From NCBI RefSeq assembly GCF_003143515.1, contig NZ_CP029343.1:372001-436000 (forward strand): a stretch of 64,000 nucleotides of DNA. The letters are read 5' to 3'. The stretch comes from Massilia oculi (GTDB lineage: Bacteria; Pseudomonadota; Gammaproteobacteria; Burkholderiales; Burkholderiaceae_D). Both the position numbers and the translations under genes were made by a program. Each line of letters begins with the position of its first letter. Positions within the stretch are counted from its first letter, which is position 1. Below, one piece after another: positions 26,937 to 34,680 of this stretch. A model generated the notes under the pieces. It was not told the DNA's origin. It saw only the letters and a program-made list of their open reading frames with translations, and did no database searches.

Positions 26937-28028
26937 CTACCTGTCCTCGGGCTGCGCTTTGTAGGTCTCCCCGATCTTCATCACGAAGAATGCGTCGTCG
27001 GCCACGCCCTGCGCCTTGCGTGCGGTGGCCAGGTCGATCGGCGCCTGGTCCAGCCGCTCCTGCCCCATCGGATACGTTCCCCAGTGCATGCCGACACTGC
27101 GCCTGACGCGCAGCTCGCGGTGGATGCGCACCGCTTCGTCCGGACTGACGTGGGAGTTGCGGTACCAGACCGGCTGGTAGGCGCCGATGCCGATCGCCGC
27201 CAGGTCGAAGCCGTCGAAACGCGCCGCGATGTCCTGGATGTCCTTCGAGTAACCCAGGTCGCCCGAGAAGAAGAAGGCATGCCCCGGCCGCGTCACCGCG
27301 AAGCCGCCCCACAGCGTCTCGTTGCGATCCCACGGCGAGCGCGCCGACCAGTGGTGCACCGGCAGCAGGTGCAGTTCGAGCCCCTGGTAGACGGTCTTGT
27401 CCCACCAGTCCAGCTTGACGATGCGCGAGCGGTCGCCGCCGGTGACGTTCTTCTCCAACCAGAGGTCCACGCCCAGCGGCGCCACCAGCAACGGCGGGCC
27501 GCCGGCCTGGCGGTACAGCCGGCGCAGCGAGTCGCGCGACAGGTGGTCGTAGTGCGAGTGGCTGATCAGGACGACGTCGATGCGCGGCAGGTCGGCGATC
27601 GCCACGCCCGGCGGCTGCTGACGTTTCGGACCGGCGAAGGACAGCGGCGAGGCGCGTTCGTCGAACACCGGATCGAACAGCAGGTTCACGCCCGTCCCGG
27701 TCTGGAACAGGAAGGTCGCATGGCCGATCCAGGTCAGCGCCGGCGTGTCGCGGTTGGCGTGGATGAAGGCGAGATCGGGCGCCACGGTCGGGATCGGCGC
27801 GCTCGGGGCGCGCACGGCTTCGTCCTCGGTCCAGTTCCTGATGCGCGCCGCCCAGCCCTCGAAGAAGCCGAGTTTCGGCCGCTGGTAGGCGGGATTGTTC
27901 GGATAGTTGTTGGCGAAGCCTTGGGGCCGGTGGTGCGGCTTGGTGGAGTCGAAATAGGGATGTTGATTCGCACATCCGGACCCGAGCAAGACAAGGATCA
28001 GGATGAGTAATGCGGGTAAAGTACGCAT
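26937..28028 (-). CDS. Metallo-beta-lactamase-fold lipoprotein (NAPE-PLD/UlaG-like)
   Basis: The start is ATG 28028 (MRTLPALLILILVLLGSGC), because a signal peptide with the lipobox LGSGC follows directly; 363 residues. TWIGHATFLFQ, VVLISHSHYDHLS (HxHxDH), LLPVHHWSAR, FFFSGDLGYSKD and MHWGTYPMG give the metal ligands of the NAPE-hydrolysing phospholipase D-like family. Lipidation places it on the outer or inner membrane facing the periplasm. The role may be phospholipid turnover; substrate unknown. Confidence 0.85.
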   Translation of the reverse strand: MRTLPALLILILVLLGSGCANQHPYFDSTKPHHRPQGFANNYPNNPAYQRPKLGFFEGWAARIRNWTEDEAVRAPSAPIPTVAPDLAFIHANRDTPALTWIGHATFLFQTGTGVNLLFDPVFDERASPLSFAGPKRQQPPGVAIADLPRIDVVLISHSHYDHLSRDSLRRLYRQAGGPPLLVAPLGVDLWLEKNVTGGDRSRIVKLDWWDKTVYQGLELHLLPVHHWSARSPWDRNETLWGGFAVTRPGHAFFFSGDLGYSKDIQDIAARFDGFDLAAIGIGAYQPVWYRNSHVSPDEAVRIHRELRVRRSVGMHWGTYPMGQERLDQAPIDLATARKAQGVADDAFFVMKIGETYKAQPEDR

Positions 28029-28366
28029 GCAGCAAAGCCCAGACTGTCGAAAACGCAAGTATAGGCTGAGTTGCGGGCAGCGTTGCAGGCTTGTCATCGA
28101 GAAATTGCCGACAGCTTGGCAAGCTTGCCATGTTCTGCCTGGCCTGGCGGCCCAGGCGGGTGTCCTGACGCGGTGTTCGGCATCGATTTCGGCCGCTGAA
28201 CGCCCCTGCCTGATGTGTTTTCCGCCGCTTTCCGGTACGATAGCGCCTTTGCTGGCCGGCCATTTTGCGTCGGCAATCCCGCAGCGACATCCTCGCTTCC
28301 CGGGACTTTCGATGCTCGAACCCGCCGGTGCAGGTCGCAAAGCCGGGTTCCCTCTACTGGAAGCGA
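28029..28366. other. Divergent intergenic region, no gene seen
   Basis: About 340 nt between the leftward lipoprotein gene and the rightward sialidase-like operon. It should hold both promoters. No strong sigma-70 pair, terminator or repeat was found by reading. Confidence 0.4.
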
Positions 28367-29530
28367 ATGGAGAATCCCCAGATCCCTCGGCCGCGCCCCC
28401 GCAACCTCGCCTTGCTCGGCTGCGTGCTCCTCGTGCTGCTCATGCTCGGCGCAGAGGCCCTGCGCTGGAGCCGCAGCGCCCATGCCGCCGCCCAGCCGAG
28501 CCTGGCCGGCGCCGTGCGCGGCGGCCCGGTCTCGCTCACCGAACTGTCGAGCACCCATATTCCGGCGCCGCACGGCATGCCGTCGGCCCACGCCAGCTCG
28601 ATGACGCCGCTGCCGGGCAACCGCATGCTGGCCTTCTGGTGGGCCGGCAGCCGCGAGAGCGGCCCCGACGTCAAGGTGTACGCCTCGACCTGGGCCAATG
28701 GCGCCTGGAGCGCGCCGTGGATGGTCGCCAGCCGTGAATCGCTCGGCGCCGAACTCGGCTTCGGCGTGCGCCGCATCGGCAATCCGGTCGCATGGACCGA
28801 CCGCGACGGCAAGATCCACCTGTACGTCGTCGCCACCGGCCTGGGCGGTTGGGCGGCCTCGCGCATCGCCCACATCGTGTCAAGCGACCAGGGCGCCAGC
28901 TTCCGCGTACGCCGCGTGCTGCCGACCTCGCCGCTATTCAATACCAGCGCGCTCGTGCGCACCTCGCCGCTGGCGCTGAGCGACGGCGGCTGGTGGCTGC
29001 CCGTCTATTTTGAAATCGGCAACAAATACCCGATGCTGATGGCGTTCGACGCCCAGGGCAACCCGACCTCGCTGGCGCGCATCGGGAGAAGCACCTCGAC
29101 CCTGCAACCGGCGATCGTGGCGGTGTCGAAGACCGAGGTGCGCGCCCTGCTGCGCGACGACAGCGACGCGCGCCGCATGCAGCATGCCGCCAGCCTTGAT
29201 GGTGGCGCCAGCTGGCAGGATCTGCCGGCGCTCGACCTGCCCAACCACAATACCTCGATGGCGGCCATCCGCCTGTCCAGCGGCCAGTTCCTGATGCTGT
29301 ACAACCACGCCGCCGACGACGCATCGGCGAGGAGCGTGCTGCGCCTGTCGATCTCCGACGACATGCGCACCTGGCGCACGGTGGCCGACATCGCCAAGGG
29401 CCAGGCCGGCGACGAATTCTCGTATCCGACCCTGCAGCAGGTCGGCGATGAACTGCACGTGACGTACACCTGGCAGCGCCAGGCGATCGCCCACCACCGC
29501 TATCGCATCAACGCCGGAGGAACCATTTGA
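28367..29530 (+). CDS. Sialidase-like (BNR-repeat) beta-propeller protein with N-terminal membrane anchor
   Basis: The start is ATG 28367 (MENPQIPRPRPRNLAL); 387 residues. A hydrophobic segment (LALLGCVLLVLLMLG) anchors or exports the protein. The rest resembles the glycosyl hydrolase 93/exo-alpha-sialidase-like fold: SSDQGASFRVRR and SLDGGASWQDLP are Asp-box-type repeats, and HASSMTPLPGNRMLAFWWAG and FSYPTLQQVGDELHVTYTWQ match the first and last blades of this family. TGATG links it to the next gene. The likely role is hydrolysis or binding of an exopolysaccharide or glycan. Confidence 0.8.
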   Translation: MENPQIPRPRPRNLALLGCVLLVLLMLGAEALRWSRSAHAAAQPSLAGAVRGGPVSLTELSSTHIPAPHGMPSAHASSMTPLPGNRMLAFWWAGSRESGPDVKVYASTWANGAWSAPWMVASRESLGAELGFGVRRIGNPVAWTDRDGKIHLYVVATGLGGWAASRIAHIVSSDQGASFRVRRVLPTSPLFNTSALVRTSPLALSDGGWWLPVYFEIGNKYPMLMAFDAQGNPTSLARIGRSTSTLQPAIVAVSKTEVRALLRDDSDARRMQHAASLDGGASWQDLPALDLPNHNTSMAAIRLSSGQFLMLYNHAADDASARSVLRLSISDDMRTWRTVADIAKGQAGDEFSYPTLQQVGDELHVTYTWQRQAIAHHRYRINAGGTI

Positions 29531-30237
29531 TGAACCTGCCGGATCTCTCGACGCAAATGCTGTACGGCCGCCTGGGCTGGGCGATCGTCCTCGCCACCCT
29601 GGTGTGCGCGCTGTGGCGCCGGTCGGCGCCGATGTCGCGCATGGCGCTGGCTTCGGTGATGGCGCTCTCGCTCGCCGCGATGGCCCTGCCGGGCGAACTC
29701 TCTCCGGCCTGGTGGCTCGGCCTGGCTTTCCAGTACCCGAGCGGACTGCTGGTCGGCTGCTGCCTGCTGCGCCTGGCCGAGCGCTGGAACGGGTTCCGCC
29801 GCAGCCAGGTCATGCCGCAGGCGCTGGCCGGCGTGCTGGTCGTCAGCGGCGCCCTGCTGTATCTCGACGCCGTCGGTTTCCTCGCGCGCGGCTTCTACTA
29901 TGCCGGCTTCGGCCTGGCCGCCGCGCCGCTGCTCGGCATCGCCGCCGCCATCGTCTGCGTGCTGGCCATCCTGCGTGGCCATGCGCGCGGGCCGGCGGCC
30001 AGCCTGCTCGGCGCGCTCGCCCTCTTCGCCCTGCTGCGCCTGCCGACCGGCAACCTGTGGGATGCCCTGATCGACCCGCTGCTGTGGGCGTGGGCCGTGG
30101 CCGCCCTGCTGGCCGCCGCGCTGCGCCGCACCGGACGCCGCGCTTCCGACCGCCGGCAGGAAGCTGAACCCGATCCGGTCCCAATGCCGGCCCTGCAGCC
30201 GCTGGCGACCGAACATTTTTCGTCTTTGAAGGAGTAA
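29530..30237 (+). CDS. Unknown polytopic membrane protein in the sialidase-like operon
   Basis: ATG 29530 shares one base with the upstream stop (TGATG); 235 residues. About seven hydrophobic segments run from residue ~15 to ~200, ending in a polar tail (RRASDRRQEAEPDPVPMP). Not recognised. Translational coupling suggests that it works with the sialidase-like protein. Confidence 0.75.
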   Translation: MNLPDLSTQMLYGRLGWAIVLATLVCALWRRSAPMSRMALASVMALSLAAMALPGELSPAWWLGLAFQYPSGLLVGCCLLRLAERWNGFRRSQVMPQALAGVLVVSGALLYLDAVGFLARGFYYAGFGLAAAPLLGIAAAIVCVLAILRGHARGPAASLLGALALFALLRLPTGNLWDALIDPLLWAWAVAALLAAALRRTGRRASDRRQEAEPDPVPMPALQPLATEHFSSLKE

Positions 30238-30241
30238 TTTA

Positions 30242-31063
30242 GTGGTAGATAACAAATGGTACAAGCATCCGGTGATCGTCTCGGCCACCATCATCAATGC
30301 GTTCTGCCTGCTGCTGGCCCTGATCTGGGCAAACAATCCGCATGAACTGTCGCGCCTGCTGGTGGAAGACGGCATCGTCGAATGGATGCAGTTCCTGGCA
30401 TTTTCCCTGACGTCCGGCCTGCTCGGCTACGTCGCGATCGACCGTTACAGGACCGAGGGTTTCAATCTCGGCGTGCTGGTGCTGGCAGGCCTGACCGGCC
30501 TGGTCGCCCTGGCCGCGCTGGAAGAAATCAGCTGGTTCCAGCGCATCCTGAACATCCAGTCGCCGGAATGGTTCCTGCAAAATAACCGCCAGGCCGAGAC
30601 CAATCTGCACAACCTGGGCTTCGGCGAAGAGAGCCTGCACAAGGCGGTGCTGCTGAAGCTCATCGTCATCAGCGGCCTGATCCATAACCTGTTCCTGCCG
30701 CTGCTGGCGCGCAAGCGTCCGGCGATCCGCGACTTCGTCGAGCGCTTCGGCCTGTACCTGCCGCCGCTGGCCGCTTCGGTGCCTTACCTGGTCCTGGTGA
30801 TCCTGTCGCACCTGCTGGTCGACCATCCACGCAAGGGCGAGCTGGGCGAGACCTTCGGCGCGGTGCACTATATGGCCACGGTGTTCGGCGCCTACTTCGT
30901 CGGCGTCGCCTATCACAAGAAGCCGCTGTTCGAAGGCATCAACGCACGCCGCGTGTCGGTGCTGTTCACGCTGCTGATGTTCTATCTCTTGATGACCGGC
31001 TGGATGCTCAGCGCCGGCGCCGGCGCCGATGCGGCGCTGCTCAGCGGTATTGGCAAGGACTGA
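30242..31063 (+). CDS. Unknown polytopic membrane protein, last gene of the sialidase-like operon
   Basis: The start is GTG 30242 with AAGGAG 8 nt upstream; 273 residues. Hydrophobic segments are at ~12-30, ~47-65, ~75-95, ~140-158, ~175-195, ~210-228 and ~240-260. The conserved-looking polar patch LAALEEISWFQRILNI holds a Glu pair inside a membrane region. Not recognised. A run of ten C follows the stop (31070-31079). Confidence 0.75.
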   Translation: MVDNKWYKHPVIVSATIINAFCLLLALIWANNPHELSRLLVEDGIVEWMQFLAFSLTSGLLGYVAIDRYRTEGFNLGVLVLAGLTGLVALAALEEISWFQRILNIQSPEWFLQNNRQAETNLHNLGFGEESLHKAVLLKLIVISGLIHNLFLPLLARKRPAIRDFVERFGLYLPPLAASVPYLVLVILSHLLVDHPRKGELGETFGAVHYMATVFGAYFVGVAYHKKPLFEGINARRVSVLFTLLMFYLLMTGWMLSAGAGADAALLSGIGKD

Positions 31064-31158
31064 GACCCTCCCCCCCCCCGGCATGCGCCCGCGTGCCGAT
31101 GCATTTCCCGGGTCGGCCGCTGCGCCATCGCGCCGACCCGCATGGTTCCGGCGATCGG

Positions 31159-32052
31159 TCAGCCGCCGCCCTGGCGATATTCGCTGAACACCTCTCCCAT
31201 GAAATCCACCACCGCGCGGATGCGCGCGCTCGTGCGCAGGCCGCTGTGCATCGACAGCCAGATATCCTGGTCCAGTTCGGAAATATGGGGAATCGCGGCG
31301 ACCAGCTTTTCCTGGTCGGCGGCCAGGAAGGTCGCCAGCACCCCAAGGCCGGCGCCATGCGCCACGCCATCCAGGATTCCGAGTCCATAACTGCAGCGCA
31401 TCCACGGCGCCGCAGCGCCGGGCAGAGCGCGCAGCCAGCGGTCCGACTGGAATTCCGCGCGCGGCTCGTCGAAACCGACGAATGGCAGGCTGGCCCAATC
31501 GCGCCGCGCCAGCGCGTCCGCATGGCGCGCCGCCACTTCCTGGCTGCAGTAAAGGCCGAAGGACAAGGTGCCGAGCCGGCGTGTCACCAGGTCGAGCTGT
31601 TCCGGGCGGAAAGGCCGGATTGCGATGTCCGCTTCGCGCTGGGCCAGGCTGTACGGGCGGTGCGAAGTCACGATTTCGACCTCGACGTTGGGAAAGCGCT
31701 CGTGGAAGCGCGCGAAGCGGGTCGTGAGGAAGTACGACAGCCACTCATCGGTATTGATGCGCACGATGCCTGCGGCCGCATGCGCATCTTGCCGGTCGCC
31801 GCTACGCTCGATGTCGAGCGCGATCTCGCCCATCTGGCCGGCCCGGGCGACGATGTCGGCGCCGAACGCCGTCGGCACGCAGCCGCCCTGGAAACGCTCG
31901 ACCACTTTTTGCCCCAGCACTTGTTCGAGGTCATCGAGCCGGCGCGACAGCGTCGCCGGGCTCAGCCCAGCCTTGCGCGCCGCGCTGCGCAGGGCGCCTT
32001 CCTGCACGATCAGCAGCAGCAGGCGCAAGTCATCCCAATCGATATGTTTCAT
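31159..32052 (-). CDS. LysR family transcriptional regulator (likely controls the divergent PACE gene)
   Basis: The start is ATG 32052 (MKHIDWDDLRLLLLIVQEGA), 297 residues. The HTH is ALRSAARKAGLSPATLSRRLDDLEQ split across residues ~19-43, followed by a LysR substrate-binding domain (DEWLSYFLTTRFARFHERFP, ADIAIRPFRPEQ). It is divergently transcribed from the PACE efflux gene with a 92-nt spacer, as in the AceR/AceI pair. Confidence 0.9.
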   Translation of the reverse strand: MKHIDWDDLRLLLLIVQEGALRSAARKAGLSPATLSRRLDDLEQVLGQKVVERFQGGCVPTAFGADIVARAGQMGEIALDIERSGDRQDAHAAAGIVRINTDEWLSYFLTTRFARFHERFPNVEVEIVTSHRPYSLAQREADIAIRPFRPEQLDLVTRRLGTLSFGLYCSQEVAARHADALARRDWASLPFVGFDEPRAEFQSDRWLRALPGAAAPWMRCSYGLGILDGVAHGAGLGVLATFLAADQEKLVAAIPHISELDQDIWLSMHSGLRTSARIRAVVDFMGEVFSEYRQGGG

Positions 32053-32144
32053 ATTTGAAGCATGATGCCTCGATTTTTCCTCTGTGCATATATTTATCGT
32101 GTGTGCCATGATGCGGCCCCACCCAAGCACAGAGGTTGCCTGAT

Positions 32145-32576
32145 ATGCGCACTTTCCGCGATCGCGTTCGACACGCGCTCCTGTTCGAGGCCGTCGCCCT
32201 CGCCATCTTCATTCCGGGATCGGCCGCCCTGTTCGACCAGCCGGCGGATCACATGGGCGTGATCGGCGTCGCCTCCGCCACCATCGCCACCGTCTGGAAC
32301 TTCGTTTTCAACATGGGATTCGACCGGGCCATGCTGCGCCTGCGCGGCAGCGTCGACAAGACGATGGCGATCCGGGTCGCGCATACATTCCTGTTCGAGG
32401 CGGGACTGGTCGCAATGCTGATTCCGCTGATTGCCTGGTACCTGGGCATCGGGCTGTGGGCGGCATTGCTGATGGACCTTGCCATCGTCACCTTTTACCT
32501 GGTGTATGGCTTCCTGTTCAACCTGGCGTACGACCGTGTGTTTCCCATTCCGGCCACGGCGCCGCACGGCGCCTGA
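32145..32576 (+). CDS. PACE family antimicrobial compound efflux protein
   Basis: The start is ATG 32145; 143 residues. It consists of two repeats of a bacterial transmembrane pair domain: RDRVRHALLFEAVALAIFIP, NFVFNMGFDRAMLR, then RVAHTFLFEAGLVAMLIPLI, FLFNLAYDRVFP. The paired Glu/Asn/Asp positions and the R-x-x-H-x-x-x-F-E signature match AceI-type transporters, which export chlorhexidine and other biguanides or short-chain diamines. Regulated by the divergent LysR gene by analogy. Confidence 0.92.
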   Translation: MRTFRDRVRHALLFEAVALAIFIPGSAALFDQPADHMGVIGVASATIATVWNFVFNMGFDRAMLRLRGSVDKTMAIRVAHTFLFEAGLVAMLIPLIAWYLGIGLWAALLMDLAIVTFYLVYGFLFNLAYDRVFPIPATAPHGA

Positions 32577-32583
32577 TGCCGTG

Positions 32584-33036
32584 TCATGGCGGCTGGCTCC
32601 TGCAGTCGCACCCGCTGTCGAACACGACCGCCCAGCGCCCCGGCGCTTCGAGCCGCCATACCGAATTGAAGGTGCCGATCCGGCGCCCGGCCGTGTCGCG
32701 GATCGGGCCGGTGCTGTAGGCCAGCGTACCGGACTCGACCACCTCGACCCGCTCCGGTTCCCAGGAGAACGGCGGCTGCCGGCCGTCGTAATAGCGGCGC
32801 CAGGCGTGCAGTACCGCTTCCTTGCCGCGCTGGGCGTCGTTGTCCGCCATGAACACCGCCTCTTGCGACAGGTAGTGGCCGAAGCCTTCGAAATCGCGCG
32901 CCGCCATGGTGGCGGCAAAAGCCCGCTCGTGCGCCATTACCTGACTGCGCAAGTCGTCATGCGACACCCGCGCGCGGCCGGCGGCGATCACGGCCACCAG
33001 GCAAATAATGATCAAGGAGAGCGAACTGAGGCGCAT
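32584..33036 (-). CDS. Exported SnoaL/DUF4440-like protein
   Basis: The start is ATG 33036 (MRLSSLSLIIICLVAVIAAG), chosen because it opens a signal peptide; 150 residues. The mature part has the NTF2-like fold signature: MAARDFEGFGHYLSQEAVFM, GKEAVLHAWRRYYDG, SGTLAYSTGPIRD and GTFNSVWRLEAPGRWAVVFD. Such proteins bind small ligands or act on polyketide-like substrates. No function can be assigned here. Confidence 0.75.
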   Translation of the reverse strand: MRLSSLSLIIICLVAVIAAGRARVSHDDLRSQVMAHERAFAATMAARDFEGFGHYLSQEAVFMADNDAQRGKEAVLHAWRRYYDGRQPPFSWEPERVEVVESGTLAYSTGPIRDTAGRRIGTFNSVWRLEAPGRWAVVFDSGCDCRSQPP

Positions 33037-33128
33037 GGAGTCCGATGAAACTTTGCTGTTTGGCAATCGAGCGATTCTGTCATGCTCGGGTGCGCTTGAC
33101 AACCGCCTCTTGCACGCCATCCTGAAAC

Positions 33129-33144
33129 GGAGTATAAATACTCC
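33129..33144. promoter_or_regulatory. Palindrome overlapping the toxin-antitoxin promoter, likely antitoxin operator
   Basis: GGAGTAT-AA-ATACTCC is a perfect inverted repeat with 7-bp arms at 33129-33144. It contains a TATAAAT -10-like core and lies 16 bp before the antitoxin start, next to its GGAGGA ribosome site. Xre-type antitoxins typically repress their own operon at such sites. Confidence 0.55.
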
Positions 33145-33159
33145 ACGATCGGAGGAATC

Positions 33160-33597
33160 ATGAGTTTAGCCTACGCTTATCCCAAGAGCCGCTTCGAGCC
33201 GGCGACCCTGGTCGACCTCAATTCCCGGGCCGAGCGCGAACGGTTGTCGCAGTCGGCGCTGAAGGGTTTCTTCCGCCTGGCCGCGGCCTGGAACCTGCGC
33301 GACGACGATGCGCGCGAACTGCTTGGCGGCCTGTCGTCCTCGGCGTTCTACGACTGGAAGAAGAACCCCGACCGGCTGCTCGAAGTCGACCGCATCACCC
33401 GCATCTCCTACCTGCTCGGCATCTACAAGAGCCTGCACATCCTGTATGGCGACAAGCTGGCCGACGAATGGGTCCAGCTGCCCAATACCAACCCCATTTT
33501 CGCCGGCCGCACGCCGCTCGCCTTCATGCTCGGCGGCGGCCTGCTCGCGATGCAGAGCGTGCGCCGCCTGCTCGACGCCCGCCGCGGCGGCCTGTGA
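33160..33597 (+). CDS. Xre/MbcA/ParS-type antitoxin (DUF2384)
   Basis: ATG 33160 after GGAGGA; 145 residues. The first half is an Xre-like helix-turn-helix region (LSQSALKGFFRLAAAWNLRD, LGGLSSSAFYDWKKNP). The C-terminal half is the DUF2384 toxin-binding domain: RISYLLGIYKSLHILYGD, WVQLPNTNPIFAGRTPLAFM, and a final SVRRLLDARR. The motif of paired residues around N-P-x-F-x-G-x-x-P is typical. The toxin gene starts 3 nt downstream. Confidence 0.92.
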   Translation: MSLAYAYPKSRFEPATLVDLNSRAERERLSQSALKGFFRLAAAWNLRDDDARELLGGLSSSAFYDWKKNPDRLLEVDRITRISYLLGIYKSLHILYGDKLADEWVQLPNTNPIFAGRTPLAFMLGGGLLAMQSVRRLLDARRGGL

Positions 33598-33600
33598 TCG

Positions 33601-34287
33601 ATGGGCAAGCTGCGTCCGCGCCTGACCCCGCTGCGCCAGAACGATACCTGCCGCCTGATCCCCTCGCGCTTCGCCGACATGGAAGACTCGGTGCTGGCGC
33701 CGCTGGCCGAGAGCGACGACGTGCTGCGCGACCTGTTCGACCTCGACAACGCCACCAACGACCGCCTGCGTGGCGAGTCCGGCCTGTTGCCGGGCATCGG
33801 CGTGGACGAATTGGTGTTCGGCGTGCCGAACTTCCGCATCATCAATGCCGCCTTCACCTATGCGCGGCCCGAGGGCAGCCGCTTCAACGACGGCGAACGC
33901 GGGGCCTGGTACTGCGGCTTCGATGCCGAGACCTCGCTGGCCGAGGTGATCTTCCACAAGACGGTGGAATACGCCGAGATCGACCGTTTCGACGACAGCG
34001 TCACCTACCAGTGCCTGCTGGCCGATTTCAGCGCCAGCTTCCATGACGTGCGCGCCATCGCCGCCTACGAGGACTGTCTCGACCCGGGCAGCTACGTCGC
34101 TTCGCAGGCGCTGGCGAACGAGTTGCTCGAGGGCGGGTCGATGGGGGTCATCTATCCCAGCGTGCGCCATCCGGGCGGCACCTGCCTGGCCTGCTTCCGG
34201 CCTGCACTGGTCGGCAATGTGCGCAAGGCGCAGACCTATCGGTTAACATGGGCGGGTTCGCCGCATCCTGCGGTCGAGATTCCTTGA
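33601..34287 (+). CDS. RES-domain toxin (NAD+-consuming or ADP-ribosylating)
   Basis: ATG 33601, 228 residues. RPEGSRFNDGERGAWYCGFD gives the R-x-x-x-x-R-F-N block, ETSLAEVIFHKT the Glu block and GVIYPSVRHPGGTCLACFRP the Ser-containing block, which together name the RES fold. Characterised relatives (MbcT, Res) degrade NAD+, and ParT ADP-ribosylates a metabolic enzyme. With the upstream antitoxin this is a type II Xre-RES module. Confidence 0.93.
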   Translation: MGKLRPRLTPLRQNDTCRLIPSRFADMEDSVLAPLAESDDVLRDLFDLDNATNDRLRGESGLLPGIGVDELVFGVPNFRIINAAFTYARPEGSRFNDGERGAWYCGFDAETSLAEVIFHKTVEYAEIDRFDDSVTYQCLLADFSASFHDVRAIAAYEDCLDPGSYVASQALANELLEGGSMGVIYPSVRHPGGTCLACFRPALVGNVRKAQTYRLTWAGSPHPAVEIP

Positions 34288-34298
34288 ACAGATTCACG

Positions 34299-34619
34299 AT
34301 GAAAACCAGACCCGAGAAAGACACCGAACTGCACGACAAGATCAACCGCGAGACCGGCCGCATCAAATGGAGCGAGCTGCAGCGCCACTTCGCCAGCGGC
34401 TCGGTGATCTGGGTCAGCGAAGCGCTGGACCTGATCGACGTCGCCCTGCGCGTGGCCCACGACGATCGCGAGAGCGTGGCGCGCTGGATGAACGAGGGCA
34501 GCGTGGCCAAGGTCAGCGATGCGCAGGCGCAGGGCTGGCTCGAGGCGGATGAGGTCTTGTGGGCGTCGGTGGTGAGCCCGTTCGTGCTGGTGCAGGCCGA
34601 GAAGAAGCAGCTGCACTAG
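34299..34619 (+). CDS. DUF2288 family protein
   Basis: The start is ATG 34299 (MKTRPEKDTELHDKINRETG), 106 residues. KINRETGRIKWSELQRHFAS, DLIDVALRVAHDD and GWLEADEVLWASVVSPFVLV cover the DUF2288 domain found widely in proteobacteria. No signal or membrane segment. Function unknown. It follows the RES toxin by 11 nt but is probably not part of the toxin-antitoxin unit. Confidence 0.8.
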   Translation: MKTRPEKDTELHDKINRETGRIKWSELQRHFASGSVIWVSEALDLIDVALRVAHDDRESVARWMNEGSVAKVSDAQAQGWLEADEVLWASVVSPFVLVQAEKKQLH

Positions 34620-34646
34620 GAACCCATCCCGCCAGGTTCCAGGAAA

Positions 34647-34670
34647 AACGCCGGCACGAGCGCCGGCGTT
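34647..34670. terminator. Bidirectional terminator between convergent genes
   Basis: AACGCCGGC (34647-34655) pairs with GCCGGCGTT (34662-34670) around a 6-nt loop. It lies between the DUF2288 stop and the cpdB stop. A-rich DNA on its left supplies a U-tract for the leftward cpdB transcript. Confidence 0.7.
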
Positions 34671-34680
34671 GTCCATTCAC

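Noticed and set aside
31070..31079. Run of ten C after the sialidase-like operon
   Set aside because: It lies in a gap between convergent genes and affects no frame. Possible homopolymer error, but no functional signal.
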